From positions 1 through 38,724 of the IMG/VR virus record IMGVR_UViG_3300037485_000579: a DNA stretch of 38,724 nucleotides; one strand, given 5' to 3'. Positions 15,698 through 23,738 of this stretch are shown one piece after another. The DNA is from a virus. Within the stretch, counting starts at the first letter, position 1, and each line of letters opens with the position of its first letter. Made by a program: the position numbers and the translations under genes. The notes below the pieces were generated by a model that saw only the letters and a list, made by a program, of their open reading frames with translations, made no database searches and was not told where the DNA came from.

Positions 15698-15955
15698 ATG
15701 AAAAAAGCACTCATCCTACTAACGATCATCATAGCTACATTGACATCCTGCGAGAAGTCATGCTACCAGTTCAACATCAAGACGGTCACAGTACACAAGA
15801 ACAGCGACTCAGAAGTCATCACCTACCTTAAGAAGTGCGACCTGACAGCGAAGGAGGCGCGCAAGGTAGCAGACGGCATGGCAAGCACAGCAACCACCGG
15901 AGTTGGCAATAATAAAGTCACGGTCACTACGACTTGTACGTACTATATTAAGTGA
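15698..15955 (+). CDS. Small lipoprotein
   Basis: An 85-residue protein with a lipoprotein signal: a short basic start, a hydrophobic core (ALILLTIIIATL) and the lipobox LTSC with Cys18 as the lipidated residue. The mature part has further Cys residues and a repetitive T/V-rich end. Phage lipoproteins often block receptors and prevent superinfection; this is a reasonable but unproved role here. It closes the early operon before the terminator at 15975. Confidence 0.7.
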   Translation: MKKALILLTIIIATLTSCEKSCYQFNIKTVTVHKNSDSEVITYLKKCDLTAKEARKVADGMASTATTGVGNNKVTVTTTCTYYIK

Positions 15956-15974
15956 AAATCGGCAAATGCCACAG

Positions 15975-16030
15975 AGCAGGTGATGTCGCAAATAATTGTT
16001 TAAGGGAGCGATTAAGTCACCTGCTTTTTT
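15975..16030 (+). terminator. Long-stem terminator
   Basis: AGCAGGTGA (15975-15983) pairs perfectly with TCACCTGCT (16017-16025), followed by six T (16025-16030). TCGC (15986-15989) and GCGA (16008-16011) make an inner stem, so the hairpin is long and partly structured inside. It separates the lipoprotein from the helicase gene. Confidence 0.75.
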
Positions 16031-16052
16031 ACTTTTTTTAATTTTTACCACG

Positions 16053-17420
16053 ATGGATTACAAAGCATTTTTAGAACAGAAAAAACATTCAATCGGAAAT
16101 TCAGGATTCGAGCCTAATTACTTTCCGGAAATAGCTTTTGACTTTCAGAGGTTTATTATTGATAAGGCAATAAGAAAAGGGAGGATAGCTATTTTTGCAG
16201 ACACTGGACTAGGCAAGACTCTTATTCAACTTTCAATAGCAAAGAACATCATAAACCAAACGAATAAAAAGGTTTTGATATTGACTCCTTTGGCTGTTGC
16301 TTTTCAATTTATACTCGAAGCTGAAAAGCTAGGAATAGATGACATTGAGTATTCAAAAGATGGAAAGCATACAAAGAAAATAGTAGTCTGTAATTACGAG
16401 AGATTGCAGCATTTTAATGAAAATGATTTTGTCGGGGTAATACTAGATGAAAGTTCTATTCTTAAGAATTTTGACGGAAAGATTAAAAGTCAAATCACTG
16501 CATTCATTAAAAAAGTACCGTACCGATTTCTTTCAACTGCAACACCTAGCCCTAATGATTTTATAGAATTAGGAACAAGCTCAGAGGCATTAGGATACAT
16601 GGGTTACATGGATATGCTGACAAAGTTTTTTAAGAATAATCAAAACTCAGTAGATTCTACAAATAGAAATATCGGTGAAAAATTCTATTTGAAACCACAC
16701 GCTGAAAATGACTTTTTTGCATGGGTTAATCAGTGGTCAATAATGGTAAAAATGCCTTCTGATATTGGATTCTCAAATGAGAAATATAAACTACCTGAAT
16801 TGATTATCAATAAGCACATGGTAGAAAATCAATCTCTTATAGATTCAATAGGGCAATTCCAGTTATTTACACCTATTGCAAAGTCAATGACAGAAGTAAA
16901 GCATGAACAACGGCAAACAGTAGCAAAGAGGTGTGAATTAGCTACTGAATTAGCCATCGGAAAAACTTCTGTATACTGGTGTAATTTGAATGATGAAAGT
17001 TCATTATTAAAAGAACTTGATCCGGATGCAATAGAGATAATTGGTAGTATGTCAATTGAGAAAAAAGAGGATATACTTATAAACTTTGCAAAAGGAAACA
17101 TCGAACGAATTATCACAAAACCTAAAATGACTTCATTCGGGTTAAACTGGCAACACTGCAACCATTCTGTATTTTTCCCTACTTGGAGCTATGAGCAGTA
17201 TTATCAATCACTTCGCAGATTTTGGAGGTTTGGCCAAACTAGAGATGTAACTATTGATGTAGTTGTATCGGACGGGCAGCAAAGAGTAGTTGATGCAATT
17301 GAACAGAAAACAAAAAAGGCAATACAACTACATCAAAGCCTAACCGAGGCAGTAAACAAATCATTCATTCACAAACAAAAAGAATTTTCAAAACAAATCA
17401 TTCACCCTAATTTCATTTAA
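16053..17420 (+). CDS. SNF2-family DEAD/DEAH helicase
   Basis: A 455-residue ATP-dependent DNA translocase. Visible motifs: Walker A ADTGLGKTLIQL (residues 49-60), motif II LDESS (131-135) in place of DEAH, motif III STATPSPND (161-169), motif V SFGLNWQ and motif VI QSLRRFWRFGQT near the C-terminus. It is 2 bases upstream of a DNA methyltransferase, an arrangement I recognise from other phages. Roles proposed for such pairs include methylation of the phage genome and defence against restriction; the real role is not known. The stretch is AT-rich relative to flanking genes, a sign of a transferred module. ATG 16053 is chosen because an upstream start would lie in the terminator. Confidence 0.9.
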   Translation: MDYKAFLEQKKHSIGNSGFEPNYFPEIAFDFQRFIIDKAIRKGRIAIFADTGLGKTLIQLSIAKNIINQTNKKVLILTPLAVAFQFILEAEKLGIDDIEYSKDGKHTKKIVVCNYERLQHFNENDFVGVILDESSILKNFDGKIKSQITAFIKKVPYRFLSTATPSPNDFIELGTSSEALGYMGYMDMLTKFFKNNQNSVDSTNRNIGEKFYLKPHAENDFFAWVNQWSIMVKMPSDIGFSNEKYKLPELIINKHMVENQSLIDSIGQFQLFTPIAKSMTEVKHEQRQTVAKRCELATELAIGKTSVYWCNLNDESSLLKELDPDAIEIIGSMSIEKKEDILINFAKGNIERIITKPKMTSFGLNWQHCNHSVFFPTWSYEQYYQSLRRFWRFGQTRDVTIDVVVSDGQQRVVDAIEQKTKKAIQLHQSLTEAVNKSFIHKQKEFSKQIIHPNFI

Positions 17421-17422
17421 CC

Positions 17423-18445
17423 ATGAACAACGTAAAAGACCAAGTAATTACCGACAATTATGCAATCTATAATTCGGATTGTATGTTAGTGCTTCCGACA
17501 ATTGCAGACAAAAGCATCGACCTTTCTGTTTATTCCCCACCATTTGCAGGGCTTTATAATTACAGCTCTAGTGAGAATGACTTTAGCAACTGTGAAAATA
17601 AAGAACAGTTCTTAGATCAATATGAATTTTTGATTAAAGAGATTGCTCGAGTGACCAAAAATGGAAGGATAACCGCTGTTCATTGCACAGATGTATTTGA
17701 TAATACTTGCCGACTTTGGGACTTTCCACACGAAATAATCAAACTGCATGAGAAGTACGGATTTGAATATCGTAACAGAATCACAATTTGGAAAGAGCCT
17801 TTGAAAGTTCGTATGCGTACAATGGTTCAAAGCCTTATGCATAAATTCATAGTTGAAGATTCGACTAAATGCTTTACGGCTATGCCTGACTACGTGATTA
17901 TCTTCACTAAGAAAGGTGAGAATGAAGTACCTGTAACTCATCCAACCGGACTTAAACATTATGCAGGAGAAGTTCCTATCCTGCCAAATATTCTAAGGGC
18001 TTGGAACAATGCAAACGAATCAAATCTAAATGAATCCGAACTTTGGGAATATCTAAAGACAAAATTTGAAACACACGATGATCCAAAGTCAAATAAGCTA
18101 AGTCATTACATTTGGCAGCGTTATGCATCCAGCGTATGGGATGACATTAGAATTGACAACGTGCTACCATTCAAAGACAGTAGAGAAGAAGATGACGAAA
18201 AGCACGTACACCCTTTGCAGTTAGATGTTATCGACAGAATCATTGAATTGTATTCTAATCCCGGTGAAGTTGTATTGACTCCATTTGCAGGAGTAGGTAG
18301 CGAAGTATTCAGCCCTATATCACTTGGAAGAAAAGCGATAGGCATTGAGCTAAAGGATAGCTACTTCAAGCAAATGAAATTGAACGTACTTGATGCTGAA
18401 AAGCGTTTCAAAGAATCAATTAAGACTGTTTCATTGTTTGATTAA
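17423..18445 (+). CDS. DNA methyltransferase, class beta (N4-cytosine or N6-adenine)
   Basis: A 340-residue amino-methyltransferase. The catalytic motif SPPF is at residues 38-41 and the AdoMet-binding motif FAGVGSE at about 288-294, followed by GRKAIGIELKDSYF. The catalytic motif preceding the AdoMet motif marks the beta order. SPPF occurs in both N4-C and N6-A enzymes, so the modified base is open. No nuclease is adjacent, so this is an orphan enzyme paired with the SNF2 helicase. It likely modifies phage DNA. Confidence 0.9.
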   Translation: MNNVKDQVITDNYAIYNSDCMLVLPTIADKSIDLSVYSPPFAGLYNYSSSENDFSNCENKEQFLDQYEFLIKEIARVTKNGRITAVHCTDVFDNTCRLWDFPHEIIKLHEKYGFEYRNRITIWKEPLKVRMRTMVQSLMHKFIVEDSTKCFTAMPDYVIIFTKKGENEVPVTHPTGLKHYAGEVPILPNILRAWNNANESNLNESELWEYLKTKFETHDDPKSNKLSHYIWQRYASSVWDDIRIDNVLPFKDSREEDDEKHVHPLQLDVIDRIIELYSNPGEVVLTPFAGVGSEVFSPISLGRKAIGIELKDSYFKQMKLNVLDAEKRFKESIKTVSLFD

Positions 18446-18451
18446 AATCAC

Positions 18452-18459
18452 TATCTTTA
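18452..18459 (+). promoter_or_regulatory. -7-like box TATCTTTA before the structured leader
   Basis: One mismatch to TAnnTTTG, just after the methyltransferase stop codon. An ATTG at 18433-18436 is at a 15-nt distance. A transcript would begin near 18463 and contain the structured segment 18471-18571. Confidence 0.4.
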
Positions 18460-18462
18460 TTT

Positions 18463-18571
18463 GATTCAGAGGTCAGAGCCTGAATGATAAGAAAACATTT
18501 TGCCCTATACGGGCTGCGATGGGAAAGAGAAATCTAACCCGCTCTGACCGCAGCCTTTGTAGGGTTTTTTT
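18463..18571 (+). ncRNA. Candidate structured leader RNA with pseudoknot topology and U-tract
   Basis: Stem A is a perfect 9-bp helix, 18471-18479 with 18541-18549. Stem B pairs 18512-18518 with 18549-18555 (7 bp) and extends through 18503-18507 with 18560-18564 (5 bp), directly followed by seven T. The strands interleave in the order A5', B5', A3', B3', the topology of an H-type pseudoknot. A competing hairpin GCCC/GGGC (18502-18505 with 18511-18514) would disrupt stem B. This could be a regulated terminator (riboswitch or attenuator) or a stand-alone small RNA. No known family is recognised. Confidence 0.5.
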
Positions 18572-18578
18572 ATTTTTG
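18571..18578 (+). promoter_or_regulatory. -7 box TATTTTTG, possible leaderless promoter
   Basis: Match to TAnnTTTG, 4 nt before ATG 18583. Its first base is the last T of the U-tract of the leader RNA, so terminator and promoter are fused. Confidence 0.5.
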
Positions 18579-18582
18579 TGAA

Positions 18583-19254
18583 ATGAAGAAGTCATTTTTA
18601 CTCTATTGCGATCTTAAGCATACGGTTGATAAGTTGCCTGATGAAATAGCCGGAAGATTGCTTAAGCTGATTCTTGACTATGCAAATGGAGAACATAATG
18701 ATCCTAATGATTTGTTATTGCAGGTTTTATTTGAGCCCATAAAACAATCATTGATAAGAGATTTAGAGAAATACGATGCTAAGGTTATTCGGAATAGAGA
18801 AAATGGTTCAAAGGGAGGAAGACCATTATTAGAGGATAACCCAAAAAAACCCACTGGGTTAATTAATAACCGACTCGAACCCAAAAAAGCCGATAGTGAT
18901 AATGATAGTGATAGTGATAATGGAAGAGAAAGAGATACTGTTAAACTTTCTAACGGTGCAAAAAAAGCACCTTCGTTCAAGCATTGGGATGAGAGTCATC
19001 TAATCGAAGCAATGAAGCCGTTAGTTGAGAAGTATTCAAAACAGACTTGCAATGCTTTCTTTTCCTACTGGACTGAACCTTTACCAAACGGCAAGATAAG
19101 GTTGACCGCTCAGGGGGCATGGGATACTAACAGAAGATTATCATCGTGGAAGGCAAAGGAATCATCCTCTACTTCCTTTTCAAAACCTATTCAACCTACC
19201 TTCAGCAGGGCAGCCAACGGAGTACATTTCTCAGGAACAAATCAAACCCAATAA
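18583..19254 (+). CDS. DUF6291-type replication-region protein
   Basis: A 223-residue protein. Residues 1-75 match the DUF6291 pattern (SFLLYCDLKHTVDKLPDE; AGRLLKLILDYANGE; LFEPIKQSLIRDLEKYD), with the usual basic NGSKGGRP next. A low-complexity linker DSDNDSDSDNGRERD (near residues 104-118) follows, and a C-terminal domain (residues 130-195) ends in a flexible tail. Such proteins lie upstream of DnaB-like helicases in Bacteroidota phages and are presumed to initiate or organise replication. The gene starts 4 nt after a -7 box. Confidence 0.8.
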   Translation: MKKSFLLYCDLKHTVDKLPDEIAGRLLKLILDYANGEHNDPNDLLLQVLFEPIKQSLIRDLEKYDAKVIRNRENGSKGGRPLLEDNPKKPTGLINNRLEPKKADSDNDSDSDNGRERDTVKLSNGAKKAPSFKHWDESHLIEAMKPLVEKYSKQTCNAFFSYWTEPLPNGKIRLTAQGAWDTNRRLSSWKAKESSSTSFSKPIQPTFSRAANGVHFSGTNQTQ

Positions 19255-19257
19255 GCC

Positions 19258-19524
19258 ATGATAACAGCACAGGAAGCATATCGCATATCAGAACAATCAA
19301 AAATAAGAACTACAAGAGTTGACAAATATTCTGATTTAGATATTTTTGATTTGATTGAGTTAAACTGCAAAAAAGGATTGTATACTTTCAATATTTACTT
19401 AGGTGATAGACAAGTAGAAACATTAAAGCAGAACGGTTATAAGATAACAGACATAACAGTTGAAAGCCCAATTTCATTAGGTGCAATTTATGTTTATTCT
19501 GAAGTTAGCTGGCTTAAAATTTAA
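19258..19524 (+). CDS. Small replication-region protein, hypothetical
   Basis: An 88-residue protein starting 3 bases after the DUF6291 gene. It begins MITAQEAYRISEQS and has an alternating helix-strand pattern ending LGAIYVYSEVSWLKI. Short proteins of this layout are common in Bacteroidota phage replication regions, without known function. Confidence 0.75.
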   Translation: MITAQEAYRISEQSKIRTTRVDKYSDLDIFDLIELNCKKGLYTFNIYLGDRQVETLKQNGYKITDITVESPISLGAIYVYSEVSWLKI

Positions 19525-19535
19525 AACTTCACACC

Positions 19536-20930
19536 ATGAACACAAGCAGAACAGAGCAAGCATTGATAGCCATACTGATGACGGGTGATGCATCCCGTGA
19601 CCTATTCCCTCAGCTATCAGCCAACCTATTCACGGACGAGTTGACCAACAAAGCATTCAAGGTCATTGAATCGCTCATCTCCAAAGGGAAGACACCGGAT
19701 GCTATAAACTTCTACCAATACTCGAAGGAGAGCGAAGGATTCGCAGCTAAGGATATGGCTACGGTGGTGGGATGGAGTTCAATGCTCACCTACAACGAAC
19801 CTATTAACGAGTACATAGCAACGCTCAAGGATGCCAGCATCAAACGAAGCATCGGGCAGATACTTACCGAAGAGTCGTTAGGTATGCACAATAACTCGGA
19901 CGGCTACACCACTGCATCGGGAATAATAAAACGACTGACCAACCTTCTCGACACCGGAGGAACGACTGATAACATAATCGACCTTTTACAGCTTACAAAC
20001 GATGAAAGGGAGGCATACTACCGCCGAGCAGCATTGACGGCAGCAGGGAAGACAACAGGGATAGAAACTGGCATACAATCAATCAATAGGTTTACCGGTG
20101 GATGGCATCCTGAATTTATCATCATCGCTGGCAGACCTTCGATGGGGAAGACAGCACTTGCCCTATTCCACGGGATGCAATCCAAAGAGCCGGGTATCTA
20201 CTTCAACCTTGAGATGAATCCATCCCAACTCTGCCAGCGTCTTATCCTTATGGAGTCAGAGAATCAGATACTATCTTCACGACTCAGAGATGGCAATTTA
20301 ACGCAGCCCGAGCTGGCCGTCTTTGAGCATACGATAGGCAAGATTGAACGCTCACCGTTTCTTATCTATGACAAGGCACGCTGTGGAGTACACGAGGCGA
20401 TCAGAGTAATCAAGAGAGAGCATCGCAAAGGGCGGTGTAAGTGGGTAATCATTGACTACCTTCAATTGATGACGATAGAGGGCTTCAGAGGAGGCAACAG
20501 GGAGGCAGAGGTCGCAGAGATAAGCCGAACGATAAAGGCAGCACAGAAAGAGTTAGGCATCCCCATCATAGCACTTGCACAGTTGAGCAGAGAGGTAGAG
20601 AAACGAGCGGACAAGAAACCGATGTTATCAGACCTTCGGGAGTCAGGATCGCTGGAGCAGGATGCGGATACGGTAGCATTCGTTTGGAGACCATCCTACT
20701 ACGGGCTGAATGATGACAACGGCACACCGTACACAAACGAAATCTTCTACCTCTTCGAGAAGCACCGACAAGGAGCAACAGGAACGGTGGAGTTCCGACA
20801 TTCATCTAACATGACTTCCTTTAGCGACTCAGGACAAGCACCACAAGGAAGCAGCTACTTACCACCACCTAAAGACCTACGACAATATGGAGAAGACCAA
20901 TGGAACAACGACAGCACCAACCCTTTCTAA
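19536..20930 (+). CDS. DnaB-type replicative helicase
   Basis: A 464-residue hexameric helicase. An N-terminal DnaB domain (residues 1-110) is followed by the RecA-like core: Walker A GRPSMGKT (199-206), Walker B WVIIDYLQLM (about 307-316), LAQLSREVEKR (motif H4 region) and DLRESGSLEQDAD (about 362-374). It unwinds DNA at the fork and would be loaded by a replication organiser, plausibly the product of 18583. Composition returns to the core GC level, so the AT-rich block ends just before it. Confidence 0.95.
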   Translation: MNTSRTEQALIAILMTGDASRDLFPQLSANLFTDELTNKAFKVIESLISKGKTPDAINFYQYSKESEGFAAKDMATVVGWSSMLTYNEPINEYIATLKDASIKRSIGQILTEESLGMHNNSDGYTTASGIIKRLTNLLDTGGTTDNIIDLLQLTNDEREAYYRRAALTAAGKTTGIETGIQSINRFTGGWHPEFIIIAGRPSMGKTALALFHGMQSKEPGIYFNLEMNPSQLCQRLILMESENQILSSRLRDGNLTQPELAVFEHTIGKIERSPFLIYDKARCGVHEAIRVIKREHRKGRCKWVIIDYLQLMTIEGFRGGNREAEVAEISRTIKAAQKELGIPIIALAQLSREVEKRADKKPMLSDLRESGSLEQDADTVAFVWRPSYYGLNDDNGTPYTNEIFYLFEKHRQGATGTVEFRHSSNMTSFSDSGQAPQGSSYLPPPKDLRQYGEDQWNNDSTNPF

Positions 20931-21036
20931 GGTTGAGGTATGCAATCTCACCTACTACGACATTAGATCCGGTAAATGCCCGTTCGCTAAAGTATACCAC
21001 GGGAAGATATTCTGTGTGAAGGAAGGGTGCAAATGA
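20887..21036 (+). CDS. Small Cys-containing protein overlapping the helicase end
   Basis: A 49-residue frame starting inside the helicase gene and ending in an ATGA overlap with the next gene. Cys residues at 19, 31, 43 and 48 (VCNLTYYDI; GKCPFAKV; IFCVKEGCK) could form a small zinc knuckle. Four spaced Cys and tight coupling argue that it is real. No family is recognised. Confidence 0.6.
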   Translation: MEKTNGTTTAPTLSKVEVCNLTYYDIRSGKCPFAKVYHGKIFCVKEGCK

Positions 21037-21269
21037 CGGATGCCGAAAAGATAATGCACTACATGGTCAACTACCTACCCGATGAAGTTGAGGTGAAGGA
21101 TAGGGCAACGACCTACCATAACGCACGGCACACGCACCGTTCATTCACAGCCCAGTTGATACATTCAGAAGACGGAAGCCGAGTACATAAGACCTATCTC
21201 AGTCGGTGTTTATCATGGCTTCACCTCTTAAAAAACAAAGGTGAAGTATTGCACAATCAAATAGAATAA
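21033..21269 (+). CDS. Small hypothetical protein
   Basis: A 78-residue basic protein, starting at ATG 21033 in an overlap with the previous stop. Residues 25-60 are rich in His, Arg and Lys (YHNARHTHRSFTAQL), which suggests nucleic-acid binding. No family is recognised. A promoter box follows at 21271. Confidence 0.65.
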   Translation: MTDAEKIMHYMVNYLPDEVEVKDRATTYHNARHTHRSFTAQLIHSEDGSRVHKTYLSRCLSWLHLLKNKGEVLHNQIE

Positions 21270-21278
21270 GTAACTTTG
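21248..21278 (+). promoter_or_regulatory. Promoter (ATTG - 19 nt - TAACTTTG)
   Basis: ATTG at 21248-21251 (one mismatch to TTTG), a 19-nt spacer and a perfect TAnnTTTG at 21271-21278. The ATG at 21285 begins 6 nt later, so the message could be leaderless. It starts the terminase-side operon. Confidence 0.65.
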
Positions 21279-21284
21279 TAAAAG

Positions 21285-21464
21285 ATGAAACCAAAGAACA
21301 TAGAGCGTAGGGGAGGTAAGCGAGCAGGAGCAGGGGCGAAGCATAAGTACGGTGAGCCGACTACCACGGTGGCATTTCGCATACCTAAAAGTCACAAGGA
21401 TTCAATCAAGAAAATAATTCGGGTGTACTTGGATCAGGTAGCATCAACACAGAAAGCAGCATGA
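21285..21464 (+). CDS. Small basic DNA-binding candidate
   Basis: A 59-residue protein beginning MKPKNIERRGGKRAGAGAKH and continuing VAFRIPKSHKDSIKKIIRVYL. The Gly/Arg/Ala-rich basic start followed by a short strand-helix unit resembles small ribbon-helix-helix-like proteins in phages and plasmids. It is the first gene of the operon leading to the terminase genes, directly behind a promoter, so it may regulate late transcription. That role is inference. It ends in an ATGA overlap. Confidence 0.7.
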   Translation: MKPKNIERRGGKRAGAGAKHKYGEPTTTVAFRIPKSHKDSIKKIIRVYLDQVASTQKAA

Positions 21465-21841
21465 GCGACCTACTACTAATTCCATGTGCTATCGAATCTG
21501 TCAGCACCCGGAGAGATAAGACGCTAAAGGTGGTTATCGGAACGCAAGAACTATCGCCAGCAAAGGCAGCCGAGTTACTTAATCAATGGGCATCAGGTAT
21601 CGGAGTGATGGCATTCAAGGGTGAGTCCTTCTCATTCAACGATGAAGAGGTACTCAAGTCAATCAAGATAGATGCAGAAGAGATGGGGAGTAAGACACCC
21701 AGCCAACGGCTGAGGTCTTGCCTGTACGTTCTCTTCGAGCGAAACGCAGAAGGGCATCAGGACTTCAACAGCTACTATGCATCTATGATGGAGAAGTTTA
21801 TTGACATGGTGAAGAAACGAATCGATACCTACACGCTATGA
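21461..21841 (+). CDS. Conserved pre-terminase protein, function unknown
   Basis: A 126-residue protein. The first half has a small beta/alpha pattern (LLLIPCAIESVSTRRDKTL). The second half contains KTPSQRLRSCLYVLFER and SYYASMMEKFIDMVKKRI, a combination that recurs in proteins just upstream of terminase genes in varied phages. Function unknown. ATGA overlaps on both sides. Confidence 0.8.
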   Translation: MSDLLLIPCAIESVSTRRDKTLKVVIGTQELSPAKAAELLNQWASGIGVMAFKGESFSFNDEEVLKSIKIDAEEMGSKTPSQRLRSCLYVLFERNAEGHQDFNSYYASMMEKFIDMVKKRIDTYTL

Positions 21842-22014
21842 CGGATGACTTACTATTCGGCAAGAGCAAGCAAGCTATAGCAGCCAACACCCGTAGGCTG
21901 ATTGCTAAAGGACTTACACCGCAGCAAGCGGAAGTATTAGCAACTCAGTTCGCAGAACGTCAGAGAAGCAGATTCGGAGCGAAGAAGGATAAGACGGTTT
22001 ATGATATTGACTAA
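21838..22014 (+). CDS. Small hypothetical protein before the terminase
   Basis: A 58-residue basic protein, MTDDLLFGKSKQAIAANTRR at the start and RSRFGAKKDKTVYDID at the end. It is coupled to the previous gene by ATGA. Its stop codon TAA is the first half of the -7 box TAACTTTG that precedes the small terminase gene. No family is recognised. Confidence 0.65.
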   Translation: MTDDLLFGKSKQAIAANTRRLIAKGLTPQQAEVLATQFAERQRSRFGAKKDKTVYDID

Positions 22015-22019
22015 CTTTG
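22012..22019 (+). promoter_or_regulatory. -7 box TAACTTTG, possible leaderless promoter for terminase
   Basis: Perfect TAnnTTTG, 4 nt before the ATG at 22024. Its first three bases are the stop codon of the previous gene. No clear -33 TTTG is seen. Confidence 0.5.
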
Positions 22020-22023
22020 AAGT

Positions 22024-22464
22024 ATGACTGAGGATAGCGATAAGAAGCCAGTAGGAAGACCGACACCTTACAAAGCAGAGTATTGTGAGATAGCAGAGAA
22101 CATGGCTTTGCTTGGATTGAATGACGAAGAGATGGCAAAGGTATTATCGATTGCGACTTCAACATTCTACAAGTGGCAACACGATCACCCAGAATTTTCG
22201 GAGTCGATAACACGGGGGAAAGTTCCTGCTGACGGGATAATTGCCAAAGCATTATTCAAACGAGCAATGGGGATGACGATATCAGAAGACGCATTAACGA
22301 GGGATGGTGAGGTCGTTAGCCTGAGAAAAGAGCTACCACCTGATACTGCTGCTGCAAAACATTGGTTAGGAAACAGACAGCGTGAGAAGTGGGCAAGCAA
22401 TGGCGATACCAACATCACCACTACCGAGCCATTGATAATCATTAGAACGGTTAAGAGTGAATGA
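22024..22464 (+). CDS. terS: Terminase small subunit
   Basis: A 146-residue protein of the small terminase type: GRPTPYKAEYCE near residue 11, an HTH region (LGLNDEEMAKVLSIATSTFYKWQHDHPEF), then the RGKVPADGIIAKALFKRAMG segment, and C-terminally PDTAAAKHWLGNRQREKW. The HTH binds the packaging start site on phage DNA. It overlaps the large subunit by 4 bases. Confidence 0.92.
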   Translation: MTEDSDKKPVGRPTPYKAEYCEIAENMALLGLNDEEMAKVLSIATSTFYKWQHDHPEFSESITRGKVPADGIIAKALFKRAMGMTISEDALTRDGEVVSLRKELPPDTAAAKHWLGNRQREKWASNGDTNITTTEPLIIIRTVKSE

Positions 22465-23738
22465 GCTTCACGCTAACAGAACGACAGACAACAGCCTTCG
22501 ACCTTTCGGTCAATGGTAGCAAACGAGTAGTAGTATTCGGAGGAGCAATTCGGGGTGGAAAAACGTATTGGCTACTACTAACGCTCTGCTCACTCTGTAT
22601 GGCATACCCTCGCTCACGCTGGGTTATTATCCGTAAGACACTACCCGATCTCAAGCGCACCACCTTTCCATCGTTCTCGTCTATCTTAAATGACGGGATG
22701 CAGAAGTTTATCAAAAAATGGAACTTGGATACTAACGTGGTTCACTTCATCAACGGGAGTGAGTTAATCTTCATGGCTGAGTCATTCGATGATGACAAGG
22801 ACTTGAATAGATTCAGAGGGCTTGAGGTGAACGGTGCAGGGCTGGACGAGGTGAACGAACTACAAGAGGCAACCTTCTACAAGGTGCAGGAACGAATCGG
22901 AAGCTGGAACAAGGCACAGGGCAACCCTCCTATCGTATGCCTCGCTACTTGCAATCCTGCTAACAACTGGGTGAAGTCTATCATCTACGAAAGGTGGAGG
23001 ACAGGAACGCTACCGGAGCGATGGGAGTATATCAACTCACGTATCACAGACAATCCATACATTAGCCATGAGTACCTCGAATCGCTGAAGGAGTTACCAC
23101 CGATTCAGTATGCTCGATTCGTGGAAGGTGATTGGGATGTGATGGATGACATCAGTAACCCGTTCTTGTACGCATGGATGGATGATCGCCATGTGGATGA
23201 TAGCCTATCTATCAACCCTAACATACCCGTGTTTATCTCAGTCGATTTCAACATCAACCCATTATGCGCCCTGGTGATTCAACAAACGACCAGGGGATGC
23301 GTGGTAGTTGATGAGATAACGATTGAGAAGGGCAGCATAGATTCATTCTGTGACCATGTGGAATCCTACAAAGTGCCGACAGGGCTACTCAGGATAACGG
23401 GTGACGCGATGGGTAACGGTAGGAGCATCCAGCAGAGGGATAACAGTTCAGCATACACGCAGATTAAGCGAAGGCTGAAGTTGGGCGATAGTCAGATAAT
23501 CATACCAGCCAACCCTACCCACTTCAACAGCCGTATTGACTGTAACAACGCACTCCGGAAGCTGGACATCAAGGTTAACTCAGTCAAGTGCAAAGGATTC
23601 GTCTATGATGCGAAGCAGGTACAATGCAACTCTGACGGGGGAATCATGAAGTCGAACAGAAAGAACTTAGCGGAACGTGCCGATTTTCTCGACTGTTTCC
23701 GTTACTTTGTCAATGCAATCCTAAAACGATACCTATGA
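22461..23738 (+). CDS. terL: Terminase large subunit
   Basis: A 425-residue packaging motor and nuclease. The ATPase shows Walker A GGAIRGGKT (residues 27-35) and a Walker B-like GAGLDEVNEL. The nuclease domain shows VDFNINPLCALVIQ, TGDAMGNGRS and the C-terminal ADFLDCFRYFVN, giving the three acidic positions of the RNase H-like fold. The gene order after terS supports it. Confidence 0.95.
   Translation: MSFTLTERQTTAFDLSVNGSKRVVVFGGAIRGGKTYWLLLTLCSLCMAYPRSRWVIIRKTLPDLKRTTFPSFSSILNDGMQKFIKKWNLDTNVVHFINGSELIFMAESFDDDKDLNRFRGLEVNGAGLDEVNELQEATFYKVQERIGSWNKAQGNPPIVCLATCNPANNWVKSIIYERWRTGTLPERWEYINSRITDNPYISHEYLESLKELPPIQYARFVEGDWDVMDDISNPFLYAWMDDRHVDDSLSINPNIPVFISVDFNINPLCALVIQQTTRGCVVVDEITIEKGSIDSFCDHVESYKVPTGLLRITGDAMGNGRSIQQRDNSSAYTQIKRRLKLGDSQIIIPANPTHFNSRIDCNNALRKLDIKVNSVKCKGFVYDAKQVQCNSDGGIMKSNRKNLAERADFLDCFRYFVNAILKRYL

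Noticed and set aside
16039-16046. TAATTTTT as a leaderless promoter of the helicase
   Set aside because: The key G is missing and the stretch is the T-rich tail of a terminator, so the match is not meaningful by itself.
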